Source: TK10-74A sp965217625
GTDB lineage: Bacteria > Chloroflexota > Dehalococcoidia > Bin125
Reading direction: 5' to 3'
Assembly (NCBI GenBank): GCA_965217625.1
Contig: OZ244557.1
Span: 620,001-684,000 of the forward strand
Length of the DNA stretch: 64,000 nt
The position numbers and the translations under genes were made by a program. The notes beneath the pieces are model-generated. The model did no database searches and was not told the origin of the DNA. It was given only the letters and a program-made list of their open reading frames with translations. Below are positions 52,616-60,348 of the stretch, one piece after another; within the stretch, counting starts at the first letter, position 1, and the number at the start of each line of letters is the position of its first letter.

Positions 52616-53977
52616 CTAGTCGAGACCGGCGGTCGCGATCTGAGCCAACGCGGGGAGTTGGTAGTTGAGGCTGGGATCCCAGAGCATGAAGCCCGAGCCA
52701 CCCGCGTGCGCGGTGGCGTCGATCTGCACGGCGACTTCGGCCGCGCCGTAGTACAGCTCGCGAGGCCCGTAGTCGTGGAAGTCCTGCAGCCACGGGCGCA
52801 CGACGATGTTGTAACCCTCAAGCCGGGAGACCGCGGCGCCGACGCTGCCCAGCACGACGGCGTAGGGATCGGCGGCCGGGTAGACGGCGCCGAACCAACC
52901 GGTGGACCAAGTGCTGGGGTAGACCATGGGGGAGTAGTAGTCGAGGTGCGGAGCCAACTCCTCCAGAACCTGCCCAATGCCGTCGTCGTGCGTGAGCACG
53001 GTCGTCTGCCCAAAGGTGTCGAACGACACCGCCGCGCCCACGGCGTGCAAGGCCGTGGCGGCCTCGGAGGCGAACTGCGCGATGATCGCGGAGCGCTCGG
53101 CGACGGTGACGCGCCCGTACACCGCGTTGCGCTGCGTCGGCAGGCGGACGTAGTCGTACTGGACCTCATCGAAGTACGCGGCGGCGTTCACGCCGATCTC
53201 GATGTTGTGACGGCGGGAGAGGTCGTGGAAGGGGTCGATCCAGGCCCAGTTGCTGTCGTCGCGGAAGATGTTGCCGTCGTAGTCAAGGATCGCGGTCTGG
53301 CGATGGTTGTTCGCGAGCCAGCTGTCCATGAATGTGACGACCCGGGCGATGCGGTAGACGCCGAGGGCTTCGAGATCCGCGAGGAAGCCTTCGACGTCGG
53401 TGCCCGTGCCGCGCACCGCGCCCATGTTGATCGCGATCTGATTGGCGACCAGCGGCAACGGCGACCCGCCTTCGTCTTTGACATCGACGACGAGCGCGTT
53501 GATGTAGCCGTTGCGGGCCAAATCCAGGATCCACGCGAGATTGTCGGGCTCTCCGAGCTTGTCGTAGGACAGGTAGATCGCGCGCACTTCGAGCGGCTGC
53601 GCGAAGGCAACCACGTAGTCGGAGGTCGTCACCTGGCGGATTACGTGGTAGCCCGGCGCGACGATGTTCACGTGGTTGGTGCGGATCGCGGCGGGGATCG
53701 TGAAGCGCCCCTCTGCGTCGGCCTGGAGCGTGTCCTCGCCGGTGCCGACGTGCGCGAAGGGGATGCGCTCCAGGCGCCCATCGCGCCAAGTGACGACGAG
53801 CCCGCGCAGCGTGCGCGGGATGCGCTCGAGGGGGACGTCAGCGCGGGGCTCGGCCGACGCGGGCTCCACGAAGGGCTCCGCGGCACTGGACGCGGCAAGA
53901 GCGCCGGGCGCACTCGCCGACATCAGCGCCACGGCGACGACGAGCGCTGCCACAAACATCGAGACAATGCGTACCAT
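52616..53977 (-). CDS. Exported glycoside hydrolase-like protein (DUF4015 type)
   Basis: 453 aa. Signal peptide at residues 1-29 (VSMFVAALVVAVALMSASAP). A carboxypeptidase-regulatory-like beta segment (about 55-115) is followed by a TIM-barrel putative glycosidase domain: VRAIYLSYDKLGEPDNLAWI, ALVVDVKDEGGSPLPL, IARVVTFMDSWLANNHR, AAYFDEVQYDYVRLPTQRN, LDYYSPMVYPSTW and VVRPWLQDFHDYG. The DEVQYDYVRLP segment is the most conserved part of this family and carries candidate acidic residues. Likely acts on a polysaccharide outside the cell. Catalysis is unproven for the family. Confidence 0.85.
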   Translation of the reverse strand: MVRIVSMFVAALVVAVALMSASAPGALAASSAAEPFVEPASAEPRADVPLERIPRTLRGLVVTWRDGRLERIPFAHVGTGEDTLQADAEGRFTIPAAIRTNHVNIVAPGYHVIRQVTTSDYVVAFAQPLEVRAIYLSYDKLGEPDNLAWILDLARNGYINALVVDVKDEGGSPLPLVANQIAINMGAVRGTGTDVEGFLADLEALGVYRIARVVTFMDSWLANNHRQTAILDYDGNIFRDDSNWAWIDPFHDLSRRHNIEIGVNAAAYFDEVQYDYVRLPTQRNAVYGRVTVAERSAIIAQFASEAATALHAVGAAVSFDTFGQTTVLTHDDGIGQVLEELAPHLDYYSPMVYPSTWSTGWFGAVYPAADPYAVVLGSVGAAVSRLEGYNIVVRPWLQDFHDYGPRELYYGAAEVAVQIDATAHAGGSGFMLWDPSLNYQLPALAQIATAGLD

Positions 53978-54090
53978 GCGGCGGTTCCCTGCCGCTCACC
54001 CCGGTGCGTTCATTGTTCGCACTGGCGGAGTTGTGGTCAATCTGGATCGCGCTCCCGGGATACGGTTCCTCGCCAGATCGCACCGTTACG

Positions 54091-54531
54091 TCAAGCGTCG
54101 TCCGGTTTCTGGGTGGGTTCGCCTTCGGCCGCCGCCTTCAGGTTCGCGAGCCCCTGCGTCGCGGCGAGCATGTGCGGCGTCATCGCACGACCCAGCATAA
54201 CGACGTTGGCCAGGGCGTGCCGCACACCGTAGGGCGCAACACGGACGGCGACGGCGGTCTGGGGCCGATCGGTCTCGCCGGCGCGGCGCGGCAAGGGGGT
54301 CAGCAGGTAGTCGTAGCGGACGCCGAGGCCGCGCCCCAGGCGAACGTCCAGCACGAGGGCGCGCGACGCTTCCTGCCGCACGATCACGGCGCGGCCGCTC
54401 TCGACGCCCTGGCGCGCTTCATCGAGCAGGAGGCGCCAGATGCGGTGCGGCGGGGCGGCGATCGCGAAGACGCGCTCGTGCTTGCGCTGCGGGGGCAGGT
54501 CGTCTGCGTACGGGTCGGCGGACTCGTGCAT
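54091..54531 (-). CDS. SRPBCC (START-like) domain protein
   Basis: 146 aa. The core from FAIAAPPHRIWRLLLDEARQ to the C-terminal helix VRHALANVVMLGRAMTPHML has the beta-grasp with long helix pattern of polyketide-cyclase/START-like lipid-binding proteins. No export signal. A TAGGCT box lies 6 nt before the ATG at 54531. It is followed by a gap of 33 nt from the HAD-like gene upstream, on the same strand. Ligand unknown. Confidence 0.65.
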   Translation of the reverse strand: MHESADPYADDLPPQRKHERVFAIAAPPHRIWRLLLDEARQGVESGRAVIVRQEASRALVLDVRLGRGLGVRYDYLLTPLPRRAGETDRPQTAVAVRVAPYGVRHALANVVMLGRAMTPHMLAATQGLANLKAAAEGEPTQKPDDA

Positions 54532-54537
54532 GCATCG

Positions 54538-54543
54538 AGCCTA
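54538..54543 (-). promoter_or_regulatory. Leaderless-type -10 box
   Basis: TAGGCT on the minus strand, 6 nt before the ATG of the SRPBCC gene, lying at the end of the HAD-like gene region. Confidence 0.4.
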
Positions 54544-54564
54544 GCGGGCGGCGTGGCGGCGGCG

Positions 54565-55161
54565 TCAGCCGCCGCCGCGCAGGGCGGCCGCGACGTCGGC
54601 GAGATCCCAGCGCAGGGTCACGCCGGCCGGCAATACCAGACCGCGGGAGCGCGGCCAGTCGATCAGGTCGACCGTCACCCCGTTGCGGGCGAGCAGGGCC
54701 GCGGTGGCGGGATCGTCCTCGATGTGGCGCGCGATTCCGAGCTGCGCGCAGACGGCCTCCTTGAAGCGCGGCGACGAGAGCCGCGCGCCCCAGCGCCCGC
54801 TGTCGTTCATGCGGATCTCCTGGAAGCAGGACAGCAGACCGTTGCGCCGCAGCCAGCGCTCGGTGGCGTCGCGCCCGCGCCAGTCGCGGCCGGTCAGCGC
54901 GATCAGCGCATAGCCCGACGCCGTGGCCGCTTCCAGCATCTCGCGCGCGCCCGGCAGCGGCGGACGCCCGGCGTAGCGCAGCCGGTAGTAGCCGGCGCGC
55001 AGCACGCGGTCGTGCGGGCGAGGCGGCGGTGGCGGGGTCGTCGCGAGCGCCGACGGCCGGGCGGGCAGGGACACGTCGCGATTCATGGCCACGCTCAGCC
55101 CGAAGGGTGGCCGGGCGAGTACGCCGTCGATGTCGACGCTGAGCAGGGGCGGGGCGGCCAT
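54565..55161 (-). CDS. HAD-like phosphatase family protein
   Basis: 198 aa. N-terminal LLSVDIDGVLARPPFGL is HAD motif I (DxD as Asp-Ile-Asp), TGRDWRGRDATERWL matches motif II (Thr/Ser), Lys in RFKEAVCAQLG motif III, and IEDDPATAALL motif IV. The order fits a small nucleotidase- or phosphatase-like hydrolase. A Pro-rich insert lies at about 38-50. The start overlaps the stop of the epimerase gene, so both are in one operon with the alpha-oxoamine synthase. Confidence 0.8.
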   Translation of the reverse strand: MAAPPLLSVDIDGVLARPPFGLSVAMNRDVSLPARPSALATTPPPPPRPHDRVLRAGYYRLRYAGRPPLPGAREMLEAATASGYALIALTGRDWRGRDATERWLRRNGLLSCFQEIRMNDSGRWGARLSSPRFKEAVCAQLGIARHIEDDPATAALLARNGVTVDLIDWPRSRGLVLPAGVTLRWDLADVAAALRGGG

Positions 55162-56144
55162 CAGACCCAGCCGTTGTCGCGGTACCAGCGCAGCGTGGCG
55201 GCCAGACCCGCGTCCAGCGACGTCGCGGGGGACCATCCGGTGTGGGCGCTGAGACGCTCGCTGTCGGCCAGCCAGGCGGACTGCCGCATCTCGGCGACGC
55301 GCGACTCGTCGACCAGCGGCCGCGCCCCGCGCAGGCGGGCCAGACCGGCGCCGGCGCGCGCCAGCGCGGCGAACCCGGCCCCCGGGACGGGAACCGTCAA
55401 CAGGCGATGGCCGAACGCCGCGGCCAGGGCATCGATCAGGGCGCGCCAGTCGTACGGGCCGCCCGCATCGCTGATGTGGAAGATCGCCGGGCCGCCCGGC
55501 GGCTGCGCCAGCAGCGCGACGATGGCGTCGGCCAAGTCCGGCCCGTAGATCGCCGACACACGATTGCGCCCGTCCCCGACACGCACGATGTAGCGCCAGC
55601 GCGCCATCCGGAAGAACGGCAGCAGTCCCAGGTCGCGCGGGCCGTAGACCACCGGCGGCCGGATGATCTGCACGTGCATCGCGCCGGCCAGAGCCAGCGC
55701 CGCGACCTCGCCCTCGGCCTTCGAATGGCCGTAGGGGCTGATGGGGTGGCGCGGAGCGTCGGGGTCGGCCGCGAGCCCGTCGTGGCTTGGGCCCTGCGCG
55801 GACAGCGATGACACGTAGCAGAAGCGACCCACGCCGGCGGCGACGGCCGCGCGCGCGAGCGCATCCGTCGCCTGCGCGTTGACGCGCCGGAACGCGTCGC
55901 GATCGGTGGCGATGGTCAACCCGGCGACGTGCACGACGGCGTCGCACCCGGCCATGGCATCGGCGAATGGAGCGGGGTCGGCGCCGCTCAGCGGCACGTC
56001 GACCCGATCGAGGCCCAGATCGTCGAGCGGTGTCAGGTCGCTGCTCGCCCGGGCGAGCAGCCGCAGGTCATGGCCCGCGGCGGCGAGCGCCCGCGCCGTG
56101 TGATGCCCGACGAAGCCGCTCGCACCCGTCAGCAGAACCCGCAC
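55161..56144 (-). CDS. NAD-dependent epimerase/dehydratase (CerR-like candidate)
   Basis: 327-aa extended SDR. Rossmann motif VLLTGASGFVGHHTARALAA, VVHVAGLTIATDRDAFRRVN, catalytic Ser in FCYVSSLSAQGPS, and YGHSKAEGEVAALAL with the Tyr-x3-Lys pair. PPVVYGPRDLGLLPFFRMA is typical. GTG start with GGAGG upstream. It lies 36 nt after the alpha-oxoamine synthase gene. In bacteria that make sphingolipids a similar SDR (CerR) reduces the 3-oxo intermediate, so this is a candidate for that step. Confidence 0.85.
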   Translation of the reverse strand: MRVLLTGASGFVGHHTARALAAAGHDLRLLARASSDLTPLDDLGLDRVDVPLSGADPAPFADAMAGCDAVVHVAGLTIATDRDAFRRVNAQATDALARAAVAAGVGRFCYVSSLSAQGPSHDGLAADPDAPRHPISPYGHSKAEGEVAALALAGAMHVQIIRPPVVYGPRDLGLLPFFRMARWRYIVRVGDGRNRVSAIYGPDLADAIVALLAQPPGGPAIFHISDAGGPYDWRALIDALAAAFGHRLLTVPVPGAGFAALARAGAGLARLRGARPLVDESRVAEMRQSAWLADSERLSAHTGWSPATSLDAGLAATLRWYRDNGWV

Positions 56145-56180
56145 AGAGGCCTCCCGTGACGCCGCCTTGGGCCGGCGGCC

Positions 56181-57443
56181 TCAGCTGATGACGCCGTGCT
56201 GGCGTCCCAGCTCCCCGAAGAGCTCCAGGGCGTGGTCGATCTGTTCGTCGCTCTGCGTGGCCACGACGGAGGTGCGCAGGCTGGCCTGACCGCGGGGCAC
56301 GGCCGGGGTGAGCACCGCGTTGGTGTAGACCCCCCGGCCGAGCAGCGCCTTCCAGAACACGGCCGTCTTGATCTCGCTGCCGATCTTGACCGGCACGATC
56401 GGCGTCTCGCTCTCTCCGATATCGAAGCCCATCGCGCGGAAGCCCGTCCGCAGGCGCAGGCCCAGCTCCTTGACCCGCTCCACGCGCCAGGGCTCCTCCA
56501 TCATGCAGCGCAGCGCGGCGAGGGCCGCCGCGGCGGAGGCCGGTGGCAGGGAGGCGGTGAAGATCATGGGCCGCCCGAAGTGCTTGATGTACTCCAGCAC
56601 GTCGGCCGGACCGGCCACGAAGCCGCCCACCGAGGAGAGCGTCTTGCTGAACGTCCCGATCACCAGGTCGCCCCCGTCCTCCAGGCCGAAGTGGCTGGCG
56701 CTGCCGCGCCCCCCGTCGCCGATCGTGCCGATCGCGTGGGCGTCGTCGACGAGCAAGCGGGTGTTGTGGCGGCGGCAGACCGCGACGATCTCCGGCAGCG
56801 GCGCGATGTCGCCGCCCATGGAGTAGACGCCGTCGATGATGACGATGCGGCCCGTGTCGCCGGGCAGCCTGCTCAGCACCTCGTCCAGGTGCGCCGGGTC
56901 GTTGTGGCGGAAGCGCACGGTCTCGCCGAGCGCCATGGCGGCGCCGTCGTAGATCGAGGCGTGGTCGGACTTGTCGACGACGGCCGTGCAGCCGCGGTCG
57001 ACCAGCGCCGAGATCGTGCCCAGGTTGGCCAGGTAGCCCGTGGAGAAGACGAGCGCCTTGTCATGCCCCAGGAACGCGGGGATGAGTTCCTCCAGCTCCT
57101 CGTGCAGGGGGCTGGTGCCGTTGAGCAACCGCGAACCGGTCATCGACGGCCCGTAATGCTCCAGCGCCTCGCGCGCGGCGGCCATGACCTTCGGGTGCCG
57201 GGTGAGCCCCAGGTAGTTGTTCGAGCCCAGCATGAGCACGCGCTGGCCGTTGATCACGGCCTCGTTGCCCTCGTTCACATCGATCGGTTGGAAGAACGGG
57301 TAGAGGCCCATCGCCTTGGCCTGCTTGGCCAGGTTGAAGTTCGAGACGCGGTCAAAGATGTCGCTGTTCTTGGCGTCGGCGTGGCGGCCCGCGATCTCGT
57401 CGAGGGGGAGATCGCCGGCGTCGAGATCCGAGACCTGAGTCAT
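56181..57443 (-). CDS. Alpha-oxoamine synthase (serine palmitoyltransferase-like)
   Basis: PLP enzyme of 420 aa that condenses an amino acid with an acyl-CoA/ACP. The family covers serine palmitoyltransferase, KBL, BioF and ALAS. Segments: LGSNNYLGLTRHPKVMAAA, SMTGSRLLNGTSPLHEELEE, STGYLANLGTISALVDRGC, DDAHAIGTIGDGGRGSASHF and VIGTFSKTLSSVGGFVAG, where Lys of FSKTL binds PLP, and RPMIFTASLPPASAA. The N-terminal extension LAKQAKAMGLYPFFQPID is typical of serine palmitoyltransferase-like members. Genomic neighbours (epimerase, PAP2 protein) favour a sphingolipid role over glycine/biotin metabolism. Confidence 0.85.
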   Translation of the reverse strand: MTQVSDLDAGDLPLDEIAGRHADAKNSDIFDRVSNFNLAKQAKAMGLYPFFQPIDVNEGNEAVINGQRVLMLGSNNYLGLTRHPKVMAAAREALEHYGPSMTGSRLLNGTSPLHEELEELIPAFLGHDKALVFSTGYLANLGTISALVDRGCTAVVDKSDHASIYDGAAMALGETVRFRHNDPAHLDEVLSRLPGDTGRIVIIDGVYSMGGDIAPLPEIVAVCRRHNTRLLVDDAHAIGTIGDGGRGSASHFGLEDGGDLVIGTFSKTLSSVGGFVAGPADVLEYIKHFGRPMIFTASLPPASAAAALAALRCMMEEPWRVERVKELGLRLRTGFRAMGFDIGESETPIVPVKIGSEIKTAVFWKALLGRGVYTNAVLTPAVPRGQASLRTSVVATQSDEQIDHALELFGELGRQHGVIS

Positions 57444-57532
57444 GCCGATCCCTGCGTCCACACGCGACCGTCCCGGGCAGGCGAATCGCAGGGCATCATG
57501 CGGAGCGCGAGCCCGGGCGCGTCTCCGCCAGC

Positions 57533-58342
57533 CTAGCGGCTCCCCTGGGACGGGGGAACCGACGCGCCCCCGCCTGGGCCCCGGAGATCGGCGGGCCGAT
57601 CGGCGGACAGCAGGTCCCGCGCGACCCGCGGCAGCGGCAGCCCGCGTTGCTCGACGTGCGACGCGACGCCCATCCCGACCACGGCCACGGCCGCACCGAC
57701 GACGGCGTCCAGGAACCAATGGTTGCCGGTCGCGACGATGCTGATGAACATCAGCACGGGCAACGCCAGCTTGATCGCCAGCCCGCGCCGCCCTCCGACG
57801 AGGCGGCAGAGTCCCACGCCGACGATCAGCGCGAAACCTTGATGCATGCTCGGCACGGCGGCGAACTGATTGACCAGGCTGACGTCCGTGTACTGCAGGG
57901 CGAAGACCCCCTGCAGCGTGTCCACGAAGCCGGCGCCGGGGAACAGCCGCGGCGGGGCGACGGGGAACGCGGCGTAGATCGCCAGCGAGATCGCGCCCGC
58001 GGCGAAGATCGCGTTGCGCGCCCACAAGTAGTCGGGGCGGTGTCGCGCGAAGGCCCAGAGGGCGAAGCCGATCATCAGGGGAAAGTGGCCCCAGAAGTAC
58101 CAGAGGCTCAGGAACTCCCCCAGCCCCTGCCAGCTGAGGATGGCGACCTGCACGTTGAGCTCGGCGAAGATCCCCAGCGCCCGCTCCGCCCGGACGAGCA
58201 CTTCCGCGTTCTCGAACGCATCCAGGGCGCGCGGGGCCGACAGCGATCGGGCCACCAGATACAGCGAATATGCGAGTCCAACGAGCACGAACTCCCGGCC
58301 ACATCGGAAGTGCCGCGCGCGGTGCAACGCCGCTCGGATCAT
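57533..58342 (-). CDS. PAP2-family membrane protein (Aur1/IPC synthase-like)
   Basis: 269-aa polytopic protein with about six membrane spans. The PAP2 catalytic triad regions are RLFPGAGFVDTLQG, FAAVPSMHQGFALIVG (PSxH motif) and GNHWFLDAVVGAAVAVVG (His and Asp). This arrangement matches the PAP2_3 group that includes inositol phosphorylceramide synthase Aur1, so the enzyme may transfer a phospho-head group to a lipid. The start at 58342 is chosen because longer extensions look non-coding. It lies upstream of the alpha-oxoamine synthase on the same strand. Confidence 0.82.
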   Translation of the reverse strand: MIRAALHRARHFRCGREFVLVGLAYSLYLVARSLSAPRALDAFENAEVLVRAERALGIFAELNVQVAILSWQGLGEFLSLWYFWGHFPLMIGFALWAFARHRPDYLWARNAIFAAGAISLAIYAAFPVAPPRLFPGAGFVDTLQGVFALQYTDVSLVNQFAAVPSMHQGFALIVGVGLCRLVGGRRGLAIKLALPVLMFISIVATGNHWFLDAVVGAAVAVVGMGVASHVEQRGLPLPRVARDLLSADRPADLRGPGGGASVPPSQGSR

Positions 58343-58454
58343 GAGGATGTCCCCGTGCGCGGAGGGTACCGAACCGCCGGGAGGGTCACAACCGCCGCAG
58401 CGGCGGATCGCGCATCGCGGCGGCTTCTCCGCCGCGCGCCCGGGATTCCCCGGC

Positions 58455-58835
58455 CTACGCCTCCCCGCTGGGCTCCGCATCCGTGTCGGACGGCCGGCGG
58501 GCGGGTCGGTCGCGACGGATGACGGTCTCCTCCTCGGCCCGCGCCTCCGCGTCGAGGAACATGCGGGCGAAATCGCGCGTCGGCATGCCGGTCAGGGTTT
58601 CGTAGCGGATGTTGCCGCCGGCCGCCTCGCGATTCAGGATCGTCATCGCGATCTCCATGGTGGGGCAGTCCAGCACGACGACGAAGTCGTACGCGCCCAT
58701 CGTGGCGTACGACGAGATCACGCTGCCGCCGATCCGGTGGGCGCGCTTGACGGCCTCCTCGTGGCGCGCCATGAGGTGGTCGAGATTCTTGAGCCCCGCG
58801 TCGGTCACCTTGCCGAGCGCGATGAAGATGGGCAT
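58455..58835 (-). CDS. GYD domain protein
   Basis: 126-aa small alpha+beta protein: IFIALGKVTDAGLKNLDHLM, RIGGSVISSYATMGAYDFVV and VLDCPTMEIAMTILNREAAG, with the GAYD-type turn that names the family. The acidic/Arg-rich C-tail (about 100-126) is non-conserved. GAGGAGTG lies 6 nt before the ATG. Function unknown. Confidence 0.85.
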   Translation of the reverse strand: MPIFIALGKVTDAGLKNLDHLMARHEEAVKRAHRIGGSVISSYATMGAYDFVVVLDCPTMEIAMTILNREAAGGNIRYETLTGMPTRDFARMFLDAEARAEEETVIRRDRPARRPSDTDAEPSGEA

Positions 58836-58939
58836 CGGACACTCCTCGCTGGTGCGGGCCCTTCGTCGCGGATGGGGCGCGGGCCGCGCCCCCAGTCTAG
58901 GCCGACGCCGCCGATCCGCCGCCCGCCGTCGATCAAGGC

Positions 58940-58967
58940 TTGCGTTCAGCGCGGGAATCCCTACAGT
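58940..58967 (+). promoter_or_regulatory. Promoter of LysM protein gene
   Basis: TTGCGT (58940-58945), 16-nt spacer, TACAGT (58962-58967). The transcript would start about 34 nt before the GTG at 59009. Confidence 0.45.
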
Positions 58968-59008
58968 GCGATCACTGGTGGCGGCCCCTGAACTCGTGGG
59001 GGGCCATT

Positions 59009-59908
59009 GTGCGCATCGAACCGAAGACTGCCGCGGCATACGCCGCAGGCGCATTCCTCTTTCTGCTCATCTTTGGAGTCGGATGGCCGGGACCGGGCAC
59101 GTGGTTGCTCGTCCTATCGCTGTCCGTGATCGCGGGCGGCGCCGTGGCCTGGTGGCTGGACGGCGCGATCGTCCAGCAGCCGGCCGGGGCGATCGTGGGC
59201 GGGGGCGGCGCGACGAGTCCCTTCGCGGCGCGGCATCCCGCGCGCGGGGCGGGCCGGCCCGGCGACTCGCTCCTGCTCTCGCTGGGCTTCCCCGGTCCCG
59301 ACCGCCAGGGTCGCTGGGTGCTGCCCGACCGCGTCCACGTCACGGCCATCGCCGGCGTGGTGGGGCTGCTGGCGTTGATCATCTTCGTGGCCGGCACGCT
59401 GGGCGGCGACAGCGCCGCGCCCGCCACCGTCGCGACCGACGAGGCCACGGCGCCGGCGATCGACTTCGCCGCCACGGCGCAGACGACCGACGGCACCGTC
59501 GCCGCCGCCACGCCGAACACGGCCGCGACCACAGCCCCCGCGGCTGCCGCGACGACCGCGACCGCCGCGCAGACCACTGTCGCGGCCGCCCAGCCGCCGG
59601 CGGCGGCCCCGGTGCAAGTCGTGCAGCCGGCGCCGCCCGCGCAGACGGCGCCGATCGTGCTGGAGACGCCCAGCGCGCCGCTGCCGGCGCCCGCACGTCC
59701 GCTGGAGGCGCCGAGCACGCTGCCGACGGCGGAGAACTCCGTCGTGCACGACGTCGTGGCGGGCGACACGCTCTACGACCTCGCGATCACCTATGGATCG
59801 TCGATCGACGCGATCATGACCGCGAACGGGCTGAGTGAGGACGAATTCATCCTCGTGGGGGACCGGCTGATCATCCCGGCCGTGGAGAACAGCGACGCCA
59901 GCAACTGA
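59009..59908 (+). CDS. Membrane-anchored LysM protein
   Basis: 299 aa. Three membrane spans in the first 140 residues (AAYAAGAFLFLLIFGVGW, WLLVLSLSVIAGGAVAWWL, ITAIAGVVGLL-type), an Ala/Thr/Pro-rich linker (about 150-240) and a C-terminal LysM domain, HDVVAGDTLYDLAITYGSSI to LVGDRLIIPA. It should bind peptidoglycan or chitin-like glycans outside the membrane. Start taken as GTG at 59009; the region before it looks non-coding. The architecture parallels the TgpA-like protein at 24683. Confidence 0.8.
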   Translation: MRIEPKTAAAYAAGAFLFLLIFGVGWPGPGTWLLVLSLSVIAGGAVAWWLDGAIVQQPAGAIVGGGGATSPFAARHPARGAGRPGDSLLLSLGFPGPDRQGRWVLPDRVHVTAIAGVVGLLALIIFVAGTLGGDSAAPATVATDEATAPAIDFAATAQTTDGTVAAATPNTAATTAPAAAATTATAAQTTVAAAQPPAAAPVQVVQPAPPAQTAPIVLETPSAPLPAPARPLEAPSTLPTAENSVVHDVVAGDTLYDLAITYGSSIDAIMTANGLSEDEFILVGDRLIIPAVENSDASN

Positions 59909-59917
59909 CGCCAGCAG

Positions 59918-60202
59918 CTAGCGTCCGGCGCCGCCCGCGACGGCGGGCACGATGCTCACTTCGTCGCCTGCGCCGAGCGCCGTGCTCAGGCCGTCGAGGA
60001 AGCGGACGTCCTCGCCGTTGACGAAGACGTTCACGAAGCGCCGGATCTCGCCCGCCTCGTCGATCAGGCGGTCCTGCAGGCCCGGGTAGCTCACCTCCAG
60101 GTCCGTCACGACGGCGCTGAGCGTCTCACCCGTCGCGTCGACGACATCCTGTCCCTGCGTGAGCTTGCGCAGCGGCGTGGGGATTCGAACGGTCACGGGC
60201 AT
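59918..60202 (-). CDS. MoaD/ThiS-like ubiquitin-fold sulfur carrier
   Basis: 94-aa beta-grasp protein: VRIPTPLRKLTQGQDVVD, LSAVVTDLEVSYPGLQDRL, RRFVNVFVNGEDVRFLDGL and GDEVSIVPAVAGG. In MoaD and ThiS the protein ends in Gly-Gly, which is activated as thiocarboxylate. Here GG is followed by Ala-Gly-Arg, so a 3-residue tail would have to be removed by a protease. It may serve cysteine, molybdopterin or other sulfur transfer. GATGAGG precedes the ATG. Confidence 0.88.
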   Translation of the reverse strand: MPVTVRIPTPLRKLTQGQDVVDATGETLSAVVTDLEVSYPGLQDRLIDEAGEIRRFVNVFVNGEDVRFLDGLSTALGAGDEVSIVPAVAGGAGR

Positions 60203-60348
60203 CGCGGCGCCTCATCCTTGCTGATCGATCTGGCTTGCTGTTCGATCTGGCGGTCTCTGGTCCCCGCATTATGGCCGTCGCCGGCGTTTGCGCCCACCAC
60301 GACCGGCGGATTCTGGTGCGGTCCGTGTGAACAGGCCTGCGCGACCCC

